From contig OZ010794.1 of the NCBI GenBank assembly GCA_963932465.1, positions 443,363,502 through 443,427,501 on the forward strand: 64,000 nt of DNA. Direction: 5' to 3'. The notes under the pieces were generated by a model. That model was given only the letters and a program-made list of their open reading frames with translations, was not told where the DNA came from and searched no databases. Of the stretch, positions 22,531-34,153 are shown piece after piece; the first letter of the stretch is position 1; each line of letters starts with the position of its first letter. The position numbers and the translations under genes are program-made. The stretch comes from Maratus speciosus. Lineage: Eukaryota > Arthropoda > Arachnida > Araneae > Salticidae.

Positions 22531-24962
22531 ACTAAGACGCTTTTTTTACTAAAACTTACTGCATCAATTGTTGCTATTTGTTATATTAATTGATTGACTA
22601 CAATAGTTTTGCTATAATACATATTAAATAAAAAAAACACAGAAAATGATTCATCTTATCAAAGTAAACAAATAAACCAATCCTCTTTTCCTGTCAGTAC
22701 AAGATGAAAAATCAGCTGACTCTAAATGTTATAAGTACATGTTCAGAGTCAGAGTAATGTGACCTAGGGAAAATGTATCTTTGGCATCATAGTATTTTCT
22801 CAAATGAACTTCATGGTACTATTCATACAGCTAGAAAAACAGGATTGAAAATATGAAGCATGCAGCGATTTGTAATTGGTATCAATTTTGGATTACATTG
22901 TTTATCTGCTTCGATGATTGAAGGAAAAACCAGTCTCTCCTTACTCTGCCATCGGTTTTGCACATAATCGATATCTAGCTATGCACGAGTTGTTTATTCA
23001 CATCGGATGCGAAACCAGATTTCCCTGTACTGTCCCATTCATTTGTGATCCCGGTGTAATGCATCGTATGACTGCGATGCATTGTATGTATGCGATGCAT
23101 CGCTAATTCAAAGATCAGGAAATCAGTTTGACGATTTATGATTTACATCGATATCTCGCGATGTATCGATGCATCGCCCAGTACTACCGTAAAATCCCGT
23201 TAATCCGCCCTTCCTGATTAAGCACCCCCCCCCCCCCCCCACTTTGTAAACAAACTGGAAAATTCAAGAAATCCCGAGAAAGCGCCCTCCTTGCAAAAAA
23301 ATTTCGGCGTGCACGTCAAGATCAATACCAAAAATTTTATCCCATGAGTAATTTTTTTTCCCGACCGATCTGAAAGACGTAATTCTTTAATAAATCGCAA
23401 ACATAAATAGTAAAATACGTACTTTCGGCGTTTGCACTTACCTTTGACTTTCATGTCATCGAACTTTTCACTATCGTTCTGTACTGCTACGTAACTTCAT
23501 ATTTATACGAATAATTAATATTTTTCCTAATACTATTAGCCTTGTATATTATCATTACTAAATATATAAAATAATAGTGATAATAACAATTTGCAGCCTT
23601 TTTTTTTGTATCTTTTGGAATTAATTTTATATCCTTTTGGTTTTCTTCTAAATTATGGTAGACGGTGCCAAAATAGCACAAAATCTGATTCATTGGTATT
23701 ATTTATTATTATTATTATTATTAAGTATTGAATTGGTGATTTAATTTGATATTTGAAGGTGATATACATAATATTTACTTTATATATCACTATTTAAAAT
23801 GAGTTAATGTAGTGATAAAGTTATTTTTTAAAATTAATTCTCTGTCAGTCTGATTTAAATTTCCCATTATAACACATTTCTTCTTTTTTTAAAAATTAAT
23901 TAGTTTCATTTGCAATATTTTTCATGCTATTATTTTTGTGATTTGTATTGTTTATTTAGCCTTTACAGAAAAGAAATGATGATTTAAAAAAATATACGGT
24001 TATTTAATTTCTGTAATTTGCAACAGATGGCGACACCGCATAGAATGTTACTGGTTATAGACAGAATTTTAGGACATTTTCAAATGCAATTTCTTAGTGT
24101 TTTTTAATTATTTTAAATTATTAAGTTCCTTTTATTTTTCTGTTATCATATTAATGACAAATATTAGTGTTGTTATTTATCTTATGACAGATATTAGTGT
24201 TATTATTTATCTAAATGCATTCCTGTTTCAAAGCTTTTGAAATCCAGAATTTTCTATAATTAGAAATCGCCCGTTAATCGCAGAGTTATACTGTTTTTCT
24301 ATTTTGTATATAATTTTTTTTTTCAAAATGTTTTTCTTTCCTCACTTTATTAAAATAATGCATATTTTGCGACGATCGGCCATTACCATCTCCCACCCCA
24401 TCACCCATAGATAACATTTACTACAATTTTAATACCGTTTAAGCACCCCTTCCAATTTTTTTACACTTTTCCGTTGTGTTTGGGGAAGCGGATTAACGGT
24501 AACTCTTTTCTTTGTTTTATAAAAGAATAAAAAATAAATAAAATAGTATGTTAGATTTTCAATGATTATTTTTCTTTTGCTCAGGTTATATGACGCCATG
24601 TGATGTTTCTGATTTCTCTCTTCTATGTTATGCAATGATGCAATCCAGCTAATTACTGTTTGAAATTTACGAACGAGCCCTACTAAAATGAAGTTTTTGT
24701 TTCTTGATACTGTATAAGATTATCCGAAACATTGTTTGAATCCGAAAAATAGAGGCTTTTTACTTTTTTTTTACATTTTTCTTCTCGCTAAAAAATAATT
24801 TTTCATCAAGTGCCGCCAAAATTACTGTCTGCTATTTGGAATGTCCGTTATTCAGAGGTTATACATACAAAAATCTATTTTTTGGGAGTGGGGATTGGAA
24901 AACTGTCTGTTAAATAGAGGTGTCCACTATTCGGGAGTGTCCGTTATGGAGGATTTACTGTA

Positions 24963-25526
24963 TTTTACTTTATATTTTACAAAATACAATCAACATTGCA
25001 CTTAGCATAAAACTACATTATAAAAAAACTGAAAAATATAATACTCACATCAGGGTAAAATGATTGAAATTTAAAACTTAATGAGAAATTTGGCATTGTT
25101 TTTGCTTCACTAAATTTTAAATACCTGGATTATTTCAGTAGTGGTAACCCTCACTATATCTGTTAGACGTGCTTTTAATTTTGACTTTATATTTTTAATT
25201 TGGCTGAACAGTTGCTAACAAATATAACTCCTTCCAAAGATGAAAGATATAAATAATGCATGTTTATGTATCTCTAAGTGTTTATCCTTGGATGCATATT
25301 TGGAATAAAAATCAATGAAGATGTTTCTAAAAACTTGCTTTTCACAGAATAATCACACTGTAAATCTGAAAATTCCAACTGTAAGTTGGGGGCTCAATAT
25401 CAACTGAGAATGGTAAATCGAACATTCTCACCGAAATTTGATTCTGGTGAAATTTAGATAATTTGCTTTCAGTTTGAAATACATAAGCATCCAGATAACA
25501 TTCTGTAGTTTTATTCAATAACTTCA
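24963..25526. other. Intronic DNA between the Tigger nest and a hairpin
   Basis: No gene or element terminus is seen. Confidence 0.45.
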
Positions 25527-25780
25527 TTAATAATTAAAATTCCTATGAAAAAGCACAAATAAATGTACAAAAATTACTTCCAGGTGCATACATAATAATA
25601 TAAAATTATTTAAAATACATTAAAAATATCTTAAAATACATAGAAAAAACCCAGAACATACTGTATTTTAAGATATTTTTAATGTATTTTAAATAATTTT
25701 ATATTTTATGTATGCATCTGGAAGTAATTTTTGTGTTTTTTTTTTTTTTTTATGAATTTTAATTATTTTACTCAAGGTGA
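25527..25780. repeat. Long near-perfect hairpin (foldback) in the TJAP1 intron
   Basis: Bases 25568-25640 (caaaaattacttccag .. gtgcatacat .. ttaaaatacattaaaa) pair with 25662-25734 with only a few mismatches across a 21-bp loop. Weaker pairing (aataattaaaattc with its inverse) extends to about 25527 and 25780. It has no ORF, so it is a MITE or foldback. If transcribed with the gene it would form a duplex longer than a typical microRNA precursor. Confidence 0.85.
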
Positions 25781-27675
25781 ATATAGCACTAGAATTTTAA
25801 CTTTCATTTATTGAACTTCATTAATGTTTTTAAGTTTTTATTTTTCAGCTGATGCATTAATTCTTTCTCAAAAGATTTCACGTAATCATAAAGATTGGGA
25901 ACAAGTTTATCTTTTTCCAGCAAACAATAGTTCAGCTCATTAAAATGGCTGGTATTGTGAACTAAAAATGCAAGATCTTAATTACTTCTCATCTTAAAAC
26001 TCTCAAATGAGTTTGCCTTTAGATTCCATGAATTGTTGAACTTCATTCATCAGGGTAAAAAGCCTGTTTTTTCAAGGATCAACCAATGTATTTCAGTATA
26101 ATAAATAATGTTACCATGTTCCGTTTTCATTTAAAAACTGACTGCGATCAACCCCTTTTGATCAAATAAAATGAATTTTTTTTAAAAGAACAGTCATCAC
26201 ATGATCGAAATTGGAGAAGGATTTCTTACACAGGTTTTCTTGATCAGTGAAAGAGCGAAAGCCATCACCTTAATATTTCTGCTATCTTTTGCATCAGATT
26301 TCATTAATGCTGTTAATCCCACTTTTTATCCTACTATAGAAGGATCACCATCAATAGTTATGGCAGATGTATTGCCCAAATCTAACTCTCCTTAAGTCAG
26401 AGTATATCTATCAAACAGGAGTGTAAATCAGAACCTTTCGTTGTAACTTTAAGGGCAACAATACTAGCTAATTCTTTTACAACCGTAAAGTTTCTGTCAA
26501 CACCACAATTGAAAATAGGCACTTGCACAGTATTTGTACTGTGGCATATGTTGATTCATTCATCGCTACAAAATAAAATAGGAAGCTCTTACATTTACAT
26601 TTTGACAGACATACTGAAAATACCTAATGACTGTTCATCTATGTGTTTCACTATTATTACGCCAGACTAGCTAATTTTTTAGAAGAAAGAGCGAGTTTTT
26701 ATTTCCCATCAAAATATATATTTAAAGGTGATAAGTATTGATTTGTCATAAAAATTATTTTTAAAATACGATTAGAGTTTCTGCTGTTTTTTAAAAGTAG
26801 AAATAAAGAGCATCTCTTTTTTTCTTACCAGAAAATGGAAAATGCTAGTATTATTTCGTTATTAATGCACACACACAAAAGTGAGAAAAAGTCAGAAATG
26901 TAGACTAATAAGGCTAAAGAGATTTCAAATATGTTAATCCATTTTTATTACTTAACAGTTGTACATATGGGGTGTAAGATGCTTAATTGATATTGAAAAT
27001 GTTTTTTTTTATTATTTTTTTATAATAAATTAATTTTGTTATTCAGAATTGGAAAACATTTTTACAAAAACTTAAATTTTAACTACACGGAATTCACAAC
27101 TAAAAGTTGCTAAAAACATGGAAATAGGTTTAAAATCCTGTTTAGCCTTATTAGTAAAAATTTCTGATTTCCTCTCTTATCCTATTCACATGATTGTGCA
27201 TATTTTCCAAAACAATTGTAGCATTATCTGTCTTCAGATTTAAAACAAAGAAAAGTTACCAATATTCATCTTAAAAGTAAGAGTAGTCTGCAGTCATATG
27301 GAGAAACTTCTCACTTTTAAACAAAGTAGAGTAATCATTGTTTTCTGAAAAGTAATATTTGTTTTATAGATTTTGCAATTAAATAAAGCAAAAATTACTA
27401 TTCAGAAATAGCAAATAAAAAATAATGTGATCAGGTATTTTGTATAAATCAGAGATAACTGTATATATCTTTTTTTTTTTTCACTTTTGCATTTCATTGT
27501 TCGAAATTACATGGCAAACCACTAAAATATTCTTGGCAGACCACTCATAGTTTGTGGGTTTTTGGTTGAAAACGCCTGCCTTAATAGAACTGGAGAGAAT
27601 TTTGATTACAATCTATAGGCTAAAAGATGCAGATTATATTTTTATATCACATTTTTATTTTTTGTTTTCTTTAAG
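25781..27675. other. Distal part of the 14-kb intron
   Basis: No exon with a compatible phase is evident. Open frames at 26201-26395 and 27554-27754 are chance; the second overlaps the next exon in another frame. Confidence 0.45.
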
Positions 27676-27759
27676 GTCCAGTATCGTAATGATTGCAATA
27701 TCGCAATTCAATTACTACAGTGCAAGCCTTCAAACTTTATTTCTCAGAAGCTGAGCTCT
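27676..27759 (+). CDS. TJAP1: TJAP1-like internal exon: conserved DCN..QLL motif
   Basis: The acceptor is tctttaag ending at 27675 and the donor tct|gtaagt starts at 27760. Exactly 28 codons, phase 0 at both ends, encode VQYRNDCNIAIQLLQCKPSN then FISQKLSS. In vertebrate TJAP1 the equivalent stretch is RYRLDCNPAVQLLKC..SHF, so the YRxDCNxAxQLLxC signature is preserved. This is the strongest single piece of evidence for the gene assignment. The signature follows the coiled coil directly, as in the family. Confidence 0.92.
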
Positions 27760-29018
27760 GTAAGTAAATTTTATTTTATTTCATTACATTTATTTCAGTC
27801 CTCTGATAGTTATTAAGCATTTTTGTTAATTCAATTGTGAAGTTGATTTTATGGTGCATGTATAAGTTGATTTTGCATTTCTTTATTTGGTTCTAAATTA
27901 CTGAAAAAAAATTAACTATGCAGGTTTATAATTCTGAATTTATTTAAAAACATTTTTTTTTTCAAAACATAAGTTCATAATTGTATTTTAACTAGTTATT
28001 TGAAAGTACAATGAAGATTTTTTTTTTCTCCTTCTGCTTTTAATTAATTACTCTTGATGTTTATCATAAAGTTCATAAATTTTCCTCGCATTTTGTGAAA
28101 TAAAAAGATTTATTGATGACTGCTTTGAAGAGCTTATGTAAGTAAGAAAGGAGAGCAGGGGCATTATTTGACAGAGATGTTTTTCTTGTTCTTTATTTTT
28201 GTGGCTTAAAATAGTTTATCTACTTTATATATAAAACGCAAATGGAAATTTCATTTCTAATGCTTATAACTCACATTCTACTAAGTGAAGTTTTATGGGA
28301 ATTACATTGGCAGTTAAGTAATTTTCTGGGGGAAGGTTTTAAAGTATAACACATTGCTCTATGTTGCTTAGTTATAGAGCTGTGCGAGAAAGTTCTAAAA
28401 TATGACTATGAAAATTAGCTTTTTTGATGGAAGTTGCACTATTAGTTAAATAAATTATGCAAAAAAATTTATATGTAAAATTTTCAATGTATGCAAGCAG
28501 AGCCCCCCCCCCCCCCCCCAAAAAAAAAAAAATAAAAAAAAAAAATAAATAAATAAATAAAAATAAAATGGTTACAATGTTTCAGTAGTTTGAATCACAT
28601 TTTTTTTTTTTTAAATTATTCATGGGGGTTTTAGGACCCCACATATTATATAATTAGCACATCTTTGTAAACTGTTATTACCTATGTAAGGGATTTTAGT
28701 ACATTAAATTTAATTAAAAAGATATGATTATAAAAAAGTGATTATTAAGCTAAAAAGACATCGGCCACTGGCCATTAATTAAAATTTTCAGCTGTAATGC
28801 TATACAAAATAAACTAATAATTATTTGATTATATACATTTAACTATTATTTATTCATTTTTGCAGGGTAGGTTACAAAAATATTATTTTCATGTAGTACT
28901 AAAATGTAATTTTTTTGTATATTGTTACATATAAGATATGTAATTTGATGCATCTCTTTTATGTTATAATGCTAGCTTTTATTATTGATTTTATAAGAAG
29001 TATATCATTTTTCTGCAG

Positions 29019-29495
29019 TTCCCATCTGATCTTCAGGACAAAGTAAAGCTTCATTTCAATCACAGACCCCAAAGAGACCTTCACAACAGTCGTAGTAGTC
29101 CTGAATTAAGAACAATAAGAGTTCCTATACCCACATTTCCTCCTACAGCTATGGTATATTCTGTAAATAATGTTCCTCGTGCCTTAGACTCTGATGATTC
29201 TCAAAATCTTCCAGATTATGTTTCTGCCGCCATTATGGCTAAAGTTTTAGAAGAACGAAGCAAAGAACGCATTGACAAGCAAGAACACTGTCGAGTCTGT
29301 CTGTATCGAAGACAGTCATTAGACCTGAAGGAGCAAAGTACTCAAACCACTTTGCCTTCTGTTTTAGACTTACAAAATAGTAATCACTTTGCACAAGTGC
29401 ATTTACGAGATAGAAGTGAATCATCATCTAGTGTTGAGTCATATTGTTCTAGAATGCGAAATGGTTCAGTGACTAGTACAGAGACAACAATATAA
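29019..29495 (+). CDS. TJAP1: TJAP1-like terminal coding exon
   Basis: The acceptor is ttttctgcag ending at 29018; the frame stays open for 158 codons to TAA at 29493-29495. It begins FPSDLQDKVKLHF, matching the LPCELQDMVRKHL stretch of vertebrate TJAP1. A low-complexity Ser/Pro/Thr-rich region, a basic/cysteine patch (EHCRVCLYRRQS), the STQTT motif and a Ser-rich tail follow. The last residues are STETTI; Thr at -2 and Ile at the C-terminus fit a class I PDZ ligand. That would suit a partner of Discs-large-type PDZ scaffolds, although the binding is inferred. Visible exons give about 310 residues plus missing N-terminal exons, shorter than human TJAP1 (about 550), with the long proline-rich C-terminal part absent. 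Confidence 0.9.
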   Translation, partial: FPSDLQDKVKLHFNHRPQRDLHNSRSSPELRTIRVPIPTFPPTAMVYSVNNVPRALDSDDSQNLPDYVSAAIMAKVLEERSKERIDKQEHCRVCLYRRQSLDLKEQSTQTTLPSVLDLQNSNHFAQVHLRDRSESSSSVESYCSRMRNGSVTSTETTI

Positions 29496-29700
29496 TTAAG
29501 ATAAAGATTTGTTAATTATTTCTGTGTGCTTTTTAAAGAAACTTCCATGGACAGTTTAAATTTAATGAAGTTGCCAAAGAGGATGTTATTGCTTGCATTC
29601 ACATTTCTCCATTTTTGCTTCTAATTGGAGTAATAAAAATAATTTATGTAAAAATCCCTTTTGTATATAAATTGTAATATAAACTTAAAACTAATATTGT
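29496..29700 (+). other. TJAP1: TJAP1-like 3' untranslated region
   Basis: This is AT-rich sequence after the stop codon. The first canonical AATAAA is at 29632-29637, followed by a T/GT-rich stretch, so cleavage soon after about 29655 is plausible. Longer isoforms cannot be excluded. Confidence 0.55.
29632..29637 (+). terminator. Candidate poly(A) signal of the TJAP1-like gene
   Basis: Canonical AATAAA lies 137 nt after the stop codon, with T-rich sequence downstream. Confidence 0.5.
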
Positions 29701-30583
29701 GTACAGTACTTTTCAGTATAAATATATTTTTTAATGCAATTTAATTATAATTTTTTTTAACTAGGTTCAAGTAGTTTTTGATTACTGTATTATTAATTAC
29801 AACTTTTAGTAAATAATTATACTAGTATGTTCCACATACATAATTTAGTAATTAGCTTAGTTATAATATTTTGTGCATGCAATGACCTGAATTTTAAATT
29901 TTATAACACTGTGTTAAATTTTTGCGAAATAACTGCATAAAAGGAAAAATAATTGATATAACCTTCGAAATTCAGCTTAACTTTTTTCAGAAAAGAAAAA
30001 ATTCTAAACTATAGATTTTTAAAAAATATATTAGTATTTGAAATGATAGATCATTGAATTGAATCCATATCCTTAATTTTGAATATTCCCATTAATATTT
30101 TTGTTTAACAGAAATCTGCATTTTCTTATTATGAAAGAATGTTATTAGGTTGCTAAATTCTAAGCATTTACTCTTTTTTTTTTTTTTTTCAGATGCATTA
30201 TGCATTCTTCATTATAAAAGAAATTGCCTAAATGGAAATATTCCATAATCACCAATTCTATTATAATTAGATATAAATAATAGAAATTTCTTTAAAGGAT
30301 TAGATATATAACACAAGATCTAAAACTATATTTGTATATTTAGTCATTTAAAAGGTAATAGGTTGCACATCATCACATCCTGATAAGATATTTGAGTATA
30401 TCATTTTGTAAAACTTACATGTGATAGAATTTTTCTTTCTTTAACACAATTTATTTCAGAATATCAGATTTTCATAAAATCACTTGAAAAGTTCTTTAAA
30501 AATGTGTTGTGTGGCGTTATTTATGATTTCACACACACCCTTTATCACAGATTTTGATAAAAACTTATCTTTTCTTATAATAA
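29701..30583. other. AT-rich intergenic stretch
   Basis: Nothing recognised apart from poly(T) at about 30173-30190. Confidence 0.4.
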
Positions 30584-30770
30584 CCCCTTTGGGACGAGCG
30601 TCTTTTACAGCATTTTTAATCTTTTATCACTGGTTTTTCAAAACAGAAATTTTTGCCTAATTGAATCAGGAAAATGCTCGAATTAAATAAGGCAAAATTT
30701 ACTGGTGAGAATAATCACGGATTCTGAGCACCTTACGTGGCACATATACAGTTCGCTCGTCCCCAAGGGG
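30584..30770. mobile_element. piggyBac-type MITE (CCCCTTTGGGACGAGCG ends)
   Basis: The left end CCCCTTTGGGACGAGCG and right end CGCTCGTCCCCAAGGGG are inverse with one mismatch over 17 bp. The right flank is TTAA (30771-30774) and the left flank is ATAA (30580-30583), one change from TTAA. It is 187 bp with no ORF. Ends of this type (CCCYTTG...) with TTAA targets are usual for piggyBac MITEs; the altered left target lowers certainty a little. Confidence 0.72.
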
Positions 30771-33179
30771 TTAAATGAAAACAATAACTAGTTTCTTTTG
30801 CGTCAGAAACACATAGTGAAATGCTAATCATGTGGGGGAAAAAAAACTACTAGATGATCTTATTATATTTAGAAATCTTCCTTAATTTATTTAGGTGCCT
30901 AATAATAGAAATCGTTGTAAATCTTGTAAAGTGTTTTAAAAATGTAATACACATTAACTTAGTTTAGTAACATTTTATTTTAGCTGCATATTGTTTTCAG
31001 AAAATAGTACTAATGACTGAAGAGAAAAAACAAAGATTGTGTTTAATTTATAGATATAATTCAGCACATCTTTTATTTTTGTACTGAATTAAAAAACTCT
31101 ACCTTGGTACTGAAAACTTAAGTCTGTGAAATATTATCTTTTTTTTATGTGTTGTTTTGTCTAATTTTTTTTAAAATACACTGAATTCTAAAATGCTTGT
31201 TTTCCTCTACCAAGCTAAGTTTTTCTACAAAATGAGAATGGAGATTTAGAGAAATTACACAGAAAATCTAGCATAAATAAAAAACTTTATTTAGAAAATA
31301 TTTAATATTAAACTTTTTTTATATTTTAATTATTTATCATATTTATCATAACTACCTCAAAGCCAAAAATTGATATGTCTTTTTTTCCTTGAAAAGCTAT
31401 GTTTAGAATTTAATCTTTTTCACTATTTATTGTCACTTTCTATACACAGCCAGTAATACTCTTCAGTCATGTTAGTTGGTATTTTTATAACTAAGTTTAC
31501 AATTTACTAACTAGATATTCTCTATTTCCTTCAAAACTGTGTGATAGAATAATCTGAGTTTTTTAAAACAGCATAAAAGAAAGAAACATCCTTCACTTTA
31601 AAGAAAATAATTTCATTGCAGACTTGTGTAATGTAAAAATGTAACCATTTGGTATTATCTATTTTGCTTAGAAATAGATTTATTCTTTAAAGGTATGTAC
31701 AAGGTGCGGAAAAAGTTTTTTCTGTATTTAGATTTTTAAATACTGACAATATGTTGATATTTTCTGGAGATATAGGATTTTAGTTAGGTGTTTCAATTAT
31801 TCGTCGATTTTGTCTATTGTTAAGCAAGAGCGAGAATCGAAAAACTCAAAGACAAAATTGTCATATAAATGGTTTGTGAACAGATGAAAAGCTTTTCATA
31901 GTTGAAGAATCCTTTAAGGAACAAATTGGTAGGATATTATCTCCTGTCAAATGGTTGTATACTAGAGATGAGTCTAGACTCTTTTACTAGAGCTTGAGCC
32001 TGATGGTTTGAAATCAGAGCCCTAGCTTGATACTGAAAGTATACAGTAGAAAATTGTTAATAGCATTTGAAAATTGTAGATTAATTTTGTTATTTAAAAA
32101 TATCTTACTCAGAAATAAATATTTATCCTAAATATTTCCTCATGACAACATTTCGCGATTTTCATGTCCCTGAAAAATGTTTAAAATAGAAAATTCGTTA
32201 CATATGCCAACTACTGGCAGAAATATGCAAAAGTCACAGTTCTTGTTCTTTTAAAATATCATTGCACAACTATAGCAGAAAGATATGAATTCTGTTTGGC
32301 AGTACATCTAGAAAAAGACTTCGAACAGAAAGCGGGGATGAAGGTTTCAGAATCAGATCAAATATTTCTCCTTATACCCATCAATAACAATTCAATTCCT
32401 TTGAAATGTATTTTTAAAGGATTGTGAAACACTTTAAGAAAGACTACTTTCCTGTTACTCATAGCAAGTTTGTTTTCCTTTTTTTAATTTATGTATAAAT
32501 AAAATTTTTACTTTGTGCCTCTTACTTTTGCCTGGAATTGTACATAAATCAATCCCAACCCATCTCTATTCTGTACATTCCATTTTGGTGATCATTTTGA
32601 ATAGGATAAAGTCTCATGCTAAAACTCTAGTTTTTATGAAAAATTCAAAAGTCACTGAAAAATATTGTAAGGAACATGTCCTAGAATAAATTGTAAAACC
32701 CTGGATCCAAATGTCTACACCAGTCTATTTTGTTCATTAAAGTATTGTTCAACTAAAAAAAAGACATTTCTTCAATTTACAAAATATTTATATTTATGCC
32801 ATGAGACAATTTTGTTATTTTGAGTTTTTCAATTCATACTTTTGCCTAATAAATAATTAAAAAAATATCCATGTGCGCTTGAAACATTTAACTAAAGCCA
32901 TACATCATCATATAACTTACAACATTTAAATAACTAAATAGAAAAAAAAGGTCATATTTTGATGCATTTTTTTAACGCTGTACAATAAAATGTGTAGAAA
33001 GGGAAACTGTATATAATGGAATCCTACCTTAAATGGGAAGTTTTTGTACTTTTCTGTTAGACGAACATAATTTCATGCCAAGTGCAAATATTGACACAAA
33101 AGCTAACAAAGATGCCATTCACAAATATTATGAAAAAAAGTATCAGACACCATCTTGAGTAGAAGATGGGAGTGGTAAT
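30771..33179. other. Intergenic stretch without recognised genes
   Basis: A mariner-like string (aaggtgcggaaaaagtttttt) lies near 31691, but no partner terminus or transposase frame was found. Otherwise the DNA is featureless and AT-rich. Confidence 0.4.
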
Positions 33180-33391
33180 CCTGATGACATGTGTACAGTT
33201 TAATGAAAAGTACAGCTCTATTACTGAATACAAAATATAAAAGAAAGTCAAAAACAAGAAAGAAAAAATATGTGTCAAGCATGGATTATGAAACACTTTT
33301 GAGCACCCGAATACTGCAATGGAACTTACCATTTAAAAAAGGTGAAACCAGGTTTCGACAATTACTGTCCATAGCCTTGTCCATCAATGTA
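33180..33391. repeat. Repeat R, left half of the split copy
   Basis: It carries the same block order as 5590-5770: a GAAA-like tract, tcaagcatggattatgaaacacttt, accattta and cgacaattactgtccatagcc. It stops at the TA where the 33392-52319 insertion begins. The right half resumes at 52320. Confidence 0.6.
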
Positions 33392-33900
33392 CCATAATTT
33401 CGGGTAGATAAGCCGCCCTGGCGTATACGCCGCTACGTCCAAAAATGGTTAAAAAAATCTGAAGTTCCATCGTATACGCCACACTGGCTTATAAGCCGCA
33501 CTTATTGAAAGTGGTGTATGTACTACTATAGCCCACACAACACATACGTCCAGATTATATTCAGTTTTCATCCACCATTTCCGAAATACGTCTATATATG
33601 TAATTTGGACGTATACAGCGAGCTAAAATACGTTCAGAATTTGTTGAATGTTTGACATAGACGTAACTACGAAATAACTACAAAATATGGACATCAGTTT
33701 AAGAACATAAATTGGATGAAAACGCAACTAATCCAATTTTCGTCAACTCCCAAACTAAACCTTCACCTGTTTGTCCAATTTTGTGTTTTAATAACTTAAA
33801 CTGGATGAAAACAGTACTAATCTAATTCTCGTTAATTCCGGGACAAAAACCTGACCTCGCCATGTACGGACATAATCTGGACAAAAACTTAACCTATCAA

Positions 33901-33920
33901 CCGCCATCTTAAAATGGCGG
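33901..33920. promoter_or_regulatory. Dyad of YY1-type sites (promoter candidate)
   Basis: CCGCCATCTT is followed directly by AAAATGGCGG. Each half matches the YY1 consensus (AAnATGGCGG). YY1 sites typically lie near transcription starts of animal housekeeping genes. The ATG of the candidate exon is 235 bp downstream. A tatata string follows immediately. Confidence 0.5.
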
Positions 33921-34029
33921 TATATACAGACTTAGGCCTAATTGACCGAAACTTGTATTATTTATTTTTGTTTGTTTTATTAATTTTTTATACAGTTTTC
34001 AACAAGTAAGGAATTTAATGCATTTATTT

Positions 34030-34151
34030 TTATCAGAATATCACATTGTGGAGTTACGCTCCACATCAATCAATCAACGTGTGGAAGATTTGTTTATCTC
34101 ATCGCGGAAATGAAAGCCATGCCGAAATAGTGAAAATGAGTGTGAATGCTG
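34030..34151 (+). CDS. Candidate 5' exon of an unidentified small spliced gene
   Basis: GC-richer than its surroundings, this segment reads like a 5' leader. It has a short upstream frame (ATG at 34110, MKAMPK then stop) and then ATG at 34136 in the context gaaaATGa. The coding part is MSVNA plus one base of a Gly or other codon, ending at a near-perfect donor gct g|gtaagt (34152). The promoter-like YY1 dyad lies 110-235 bp upstream. I do not recognise the protein; the peptide is too short. The 5' border is a guess. A possible terminal exon on the same strand is at 47984-48037, but no internal exon was identified with confidence. Confidence 0.35.
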
Positions 34152-34153
34152 GT

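Larger units (their letters stand above)
17800..23186. mobile_element. 5.4-kb hAT element with 8-bp target duplication, no transposase
   Basis: The termini TAGGACTGGGCGAT and ATCGCCCAGTACTA form a 14-bp inverted repeat with one mismatch. They are flanked by ccgtaaaa at 17792-17799 and 23187-23194, a perfect 8-bp duplication. Subterminal DNA is full of gatgcatc, catcgcgatg and related ATCGATG words. No hAT transposase frame (BED finger or C-terminal dimerisation domain) is visible in either strand. The interior is largely repeats: see 18330-22530. A related element with TAGGGCTGGACGATAT ends is at 53516-54955. Confidence 0.9.
17792..24499. mobile_element. CCGT-ended TA-target element nested in the Tigger copy
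   Basis: TA at 17790-17791 is followed by CCGTAAAA. The continuation TCCCGTTAATCCGC follows the hAT insertion at 23195. The right end is GCGGATTAACGG then TA (24500-24501), the inverse of CCGTTAATCCGC. Without the nested hAT the element is about 1.3 kb. The left terminus carries about nine bases not mirrored on the right, so one border may be off or one end altered. On the minus strand atgaaagtcaaag|gtaagt at 23454-23442 resembles a first coding exon with a donor, perhaps a relic of an autonomous ancestor. Confidence 0.6.
15900..24960 (-). mobile_element. Tigger/pogo-like transposon, interrupted by nested elements
   Basis: The ends are CAGTAAAACCTCTGAATAAC at 15900 and, as the reverse complement, the segment ending gaggatttactg at 24960. 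Each is flanked by TA (15898-15899 and 24961-24962). The inner words gtccactattggg and tccactattcggg are the subterminal repeats typical of Tigger elements. After subtracting the nested block (about 17792-24499) the element is about 2.35 kb, the usual Tigger size. It carries a decayed transposase on the minus strand. It is inserted antisense in the long TJAP1 intron. Confidence 0.9.

Noticed and set aside
29239..29427. Minus-strand open frame opposite the last TJAP1 exon
   Set aside because: It is a shadow of the real coding exon.
31685..31960. Possible mariner element (aaggtgcggaaaaagtttttt)
   Set aside because: I found no inverse terminus or transposase motif; the similarity is only to a generic mariner end.
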